From: an uncultured Bacteroidota bacterium
GTDB taxonomy: Bacteria; Bacteroidota; Bacteroidia; 2-12-FULL-35-15
Length of the DNA stretch: 7,753 bases
NCBI GenBank assembly: GCA_903889605.1
Contig: CAISYK010000648.1
Span: 1 to 7,753, forward strand
Direction: 5' to 3'
Within the stretch, counting starts at the first letter, position 1. Each line of letters opens with the position of its first letter. Of this stretch, positions 6,538-7,753 are shown one piece after another. Below the pieces are notes generated by a model. It was given only the letters and a program-made list of their open reading frames with translations, ran no database searches and was not told the origin of the DNA. The position numbers and the translations under genes were made by a program.

Positions 6538-7713
6538 ATGAAAACTAAATTAAACACAGCATTACTTTTTTGTTTTTTATTATTTAATAATTTTATTTTC
6601 TCGCAGACAAAAAAAGCAATTGCAAACCACCCTCCAATGGGATGGAACAGCTGGAACCACTTTAAATGTGATGGATTAAATGAAGCAATAGTAAAAGAAG
6701 CAGCAGATGCAATGGCTGCAAATGGTATGAAGGATGCCGGATATGAATATATTGTTTTAGATGACTGCTGGCAAATTGCAAGAAATAAAAATGGGAAGAT
6801 TATTGTTGACAGCATCAAATTTCCTTCCGGGATTAAAGCGTTGGCAGATTATATTCACAACAAATGTTTAAAATTTGGTATTTATTCCTGTGCGGGAAGA
6901 CAAACTTGTCAGGAAAGACCAGGCAGCTATAATTACGAAGTGATAGATGCCAAAACTTATGAAGAGTGGACTGTTGACTTTTTAAAATATGATTGGTGCC
7001 ATTCCGTATTTTTGGATCCGCAGGAAACATATGCACGTATGGGAAAAGCATTAACTGAACTTGAAAGACCTATATTTTTTAGTGTCTGCAATTGGGGCAG
7101 AAAGGAGCCCTGGAAATGGGCAGGAGATTTTGCTCACATGTGGCGGACAACAGATGATATAATTCCATGCTTTGATTGTCTAAATCTTATCTTTCAGAAT
7201 TCTGTTGTTGAAATTATTGATAAACAAGCTGACTTATACAAGTATGCCGGGCCTGATTCCTGGAACGATCCGGATATGCTGGAAGTTGGTAATGGTAAAA
7301 TGACTTCAGCCGAAAATAGAGCGCACTTCAGCTTATGGTGTATGATGGCCGCTCCGCTTATGGCTGGGAATGATTTAAGAAATACGAATACTGAAATACT
7401 AAAGATATTAACTAATAAAATTGCTGTAAGTATTGATCAGGATGAGAAGGGAAAGCAGGGATACCGAATTAAGAATGACGGCATTCATGAAATTTGGTAT
7501 AAACCATTGGCTGATAACCAATATGCTGTTTGTTTTTTTAACCGAAGCAAACTTCCTTGGAATCTTAAAGAGGTTATGAAAGAAATTGGTGCAGCTGCTT
7601 ACAGCAATTTTGAAAATGCATGGAATAATGGGAATGTAACTATTGATAATGGTATTATCACTTCAACAGTTGGGTCAAATGATGTTGTATTATTAAAATT
7701 TGCAGTGAATTGA
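6538..7713 (+). CDS. Secreted GH27 alpha-galactosidase
   Basis: Glycoside hydrolase family 27 enzyme that removes terminal alpha-linked galactose with retention. The first 22-23 residues (MKTKLNTALLFCF..FIFSQ) form a signal peptide, so it is likely exported to the periplasm or beyond. The barrel begins at PMGWNSWNHF (33-42). YIVLDDCW (71-78) carries the substrate-binding Asp75-Asp76 pair. LKYDWC (149-154) gives the nucleophile Asp152, and WRTTDDI (202-208) the acid/base Asp207; their spacing of 55 equals that in rice alpha-galactosidase. Two cysteine pairs, 44/77 and 124/154, match conserved GH27 disulfides. SWNDPDMLEVGN (241-252) and MAAPLMAGNDLR (290-301) are further signatures. From about 310 a short C-terminal beta domain (SIDQDEKGKQG, FFNRS, VVLLKF) completes a 391-residue protein. 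The frame extends upstream to a TTG at 6463, but the ATG at 6538 puts the signal peptide first and is preferred. Other GH27 activities, such as beta-L-arabinopyranosidase, are possible but less favoured by the Asp pair. Confidence 0.94.
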   Translation: MKTKLNTALLFCFLLFNNFIFSQTKKAIANHPPMGWNSWNHFKCDGLNEAIVKEAADAMAANGMKDAGYEYIVLDDCWQIARNKNGKIIVDSIKFPSGIKALADYIHNKCLKFGIYSCAGRQTCQERPGSYNYEVIDAKTYEEWTVDFLKYDWCHSVFLDPQETYARMGKALTELERPIFFSVCNWGRKEPWKWAGDFAHMWRTTDDIIPCFDCLNLIFQNSVVEIIDKQADLYKYAGPDSWNDPDMLEVGNGKMTSAENRAHFSLWCMMAAPLMAGNDLRNTNTEILKILTNKIAVSIDQDEKGKQGYRIKNDGIHEIWYKPLADNQYAVCFFNRSKLPWNLKEVMKEIGAAAYSNFENAWNNGNVTIDNGIITSTVGSNDVVLLKFAVN

Positions 7714-7729
7714 AATATATATTCTGAAA

Positions 7730-7753
7730 GGAGTTTTCTAAAAAAAATACTCC
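7730..7753 (+). terminator. Candidate terminator hairpin after the alpha-galactosidase, cut by edge
   Basis: GGAGT (7730-7734) pairs with ACTCC (7749-7753), and inner T and A runs can add pairs. It begins 16 bases after the stop codon. The window ends at the last stem base, so the T-run expected after an intrinsic terminator cannot be seen and the stem may be longer. Confidence 0.4.

Noticed and set aside
6414..6818. 134-codon open frame on the minus strand
   Set aside because: Most of it is the reverse of the alpha-galactosidase signal peptide and barrel start, which carry clear GH27 motifs on the plus strand; its hydrophobic look follows from AT-rich complement.
1..7753. A novel defence, mobile or biosynthetic system
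   Set aside because: No transposase, integrase, recombinase, nuclease, toxin-antitoxin, CRISPR repeat or tRNA-linked integration signature was seen, and the five main genes are intact members of known families.

Overview
The window reads as chromosomal DNA of an AT-rich member of the Bacteroidota, probably from the Flavobacteriia, Sphingobacteriia or Chitinophagia. Three things point there: ribosome binding sites are AT-rich with no clear Shine-Dalgarno sequence, there is a TAnnTTTG-type -7 promoter element, and the gene repertoire includes an exported GH27 alpha-galactosidase and a Bacteroidota-style penicillin acylase. The class cannot be settled from the sequence alone.

Layout from left to right: (1) 1-2244, minus strand, a penicillin acylase family Ntn-hydrolase whose C-terminus runs off the left edge. 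(2) 2517-3848, minus strand, a complete GlpT-type sn-glycerol-3-phosphate:phosphate antiporter. (3) 3849-4180, a gene-free stretch with several inverted repeats. (4) 4181-5014, minus strand, a YgiD/LigB-type 4,5-DOPA extradiol dioxygenase. (5) 5187-5903, minus strand, a pirin/YhhW-type cupin. (6) 5904-6537, a 634-base stretch with no convincing gene, holding one doubtful minus-strand ORF and one good plus-strand -7 promoter motif. (7) 6538-7713, plus strand, a secreted GH27 alpha-galactosidase followed by a hairpin at the right edge. The acylase-glpT gap (2245-2516) shows no gene or clear signal.

The four minus-strand genes point the same way but are separated by 172-332 bases, so they need not form one operon. 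The pirin and YgiD genes are the closest pair. Both encode mononuclear-metal enzymes linked to oxidation of catechol or flavonoid-type aromatics, so a shared role in handling phenolics is plausible but inferred. GlpT imports glycerol-3-phosphate, with no other glp gene in view. The alpha-galactosidase is divergent from pirin and is likely exported to act on galactosides. The acylase is probably anchored facing the periplasm and cleaves amide bonds; its substrate is unknown.

I found no tRNA, rRNA, CRISPR array, insertion sequence or defence-like cluster. All five main genes belong to known families with their key residues intact. I see no strong sign of an undescribed system; the least explained parts are the two longer gene-free stretches and the palindromes at the ygiD start.
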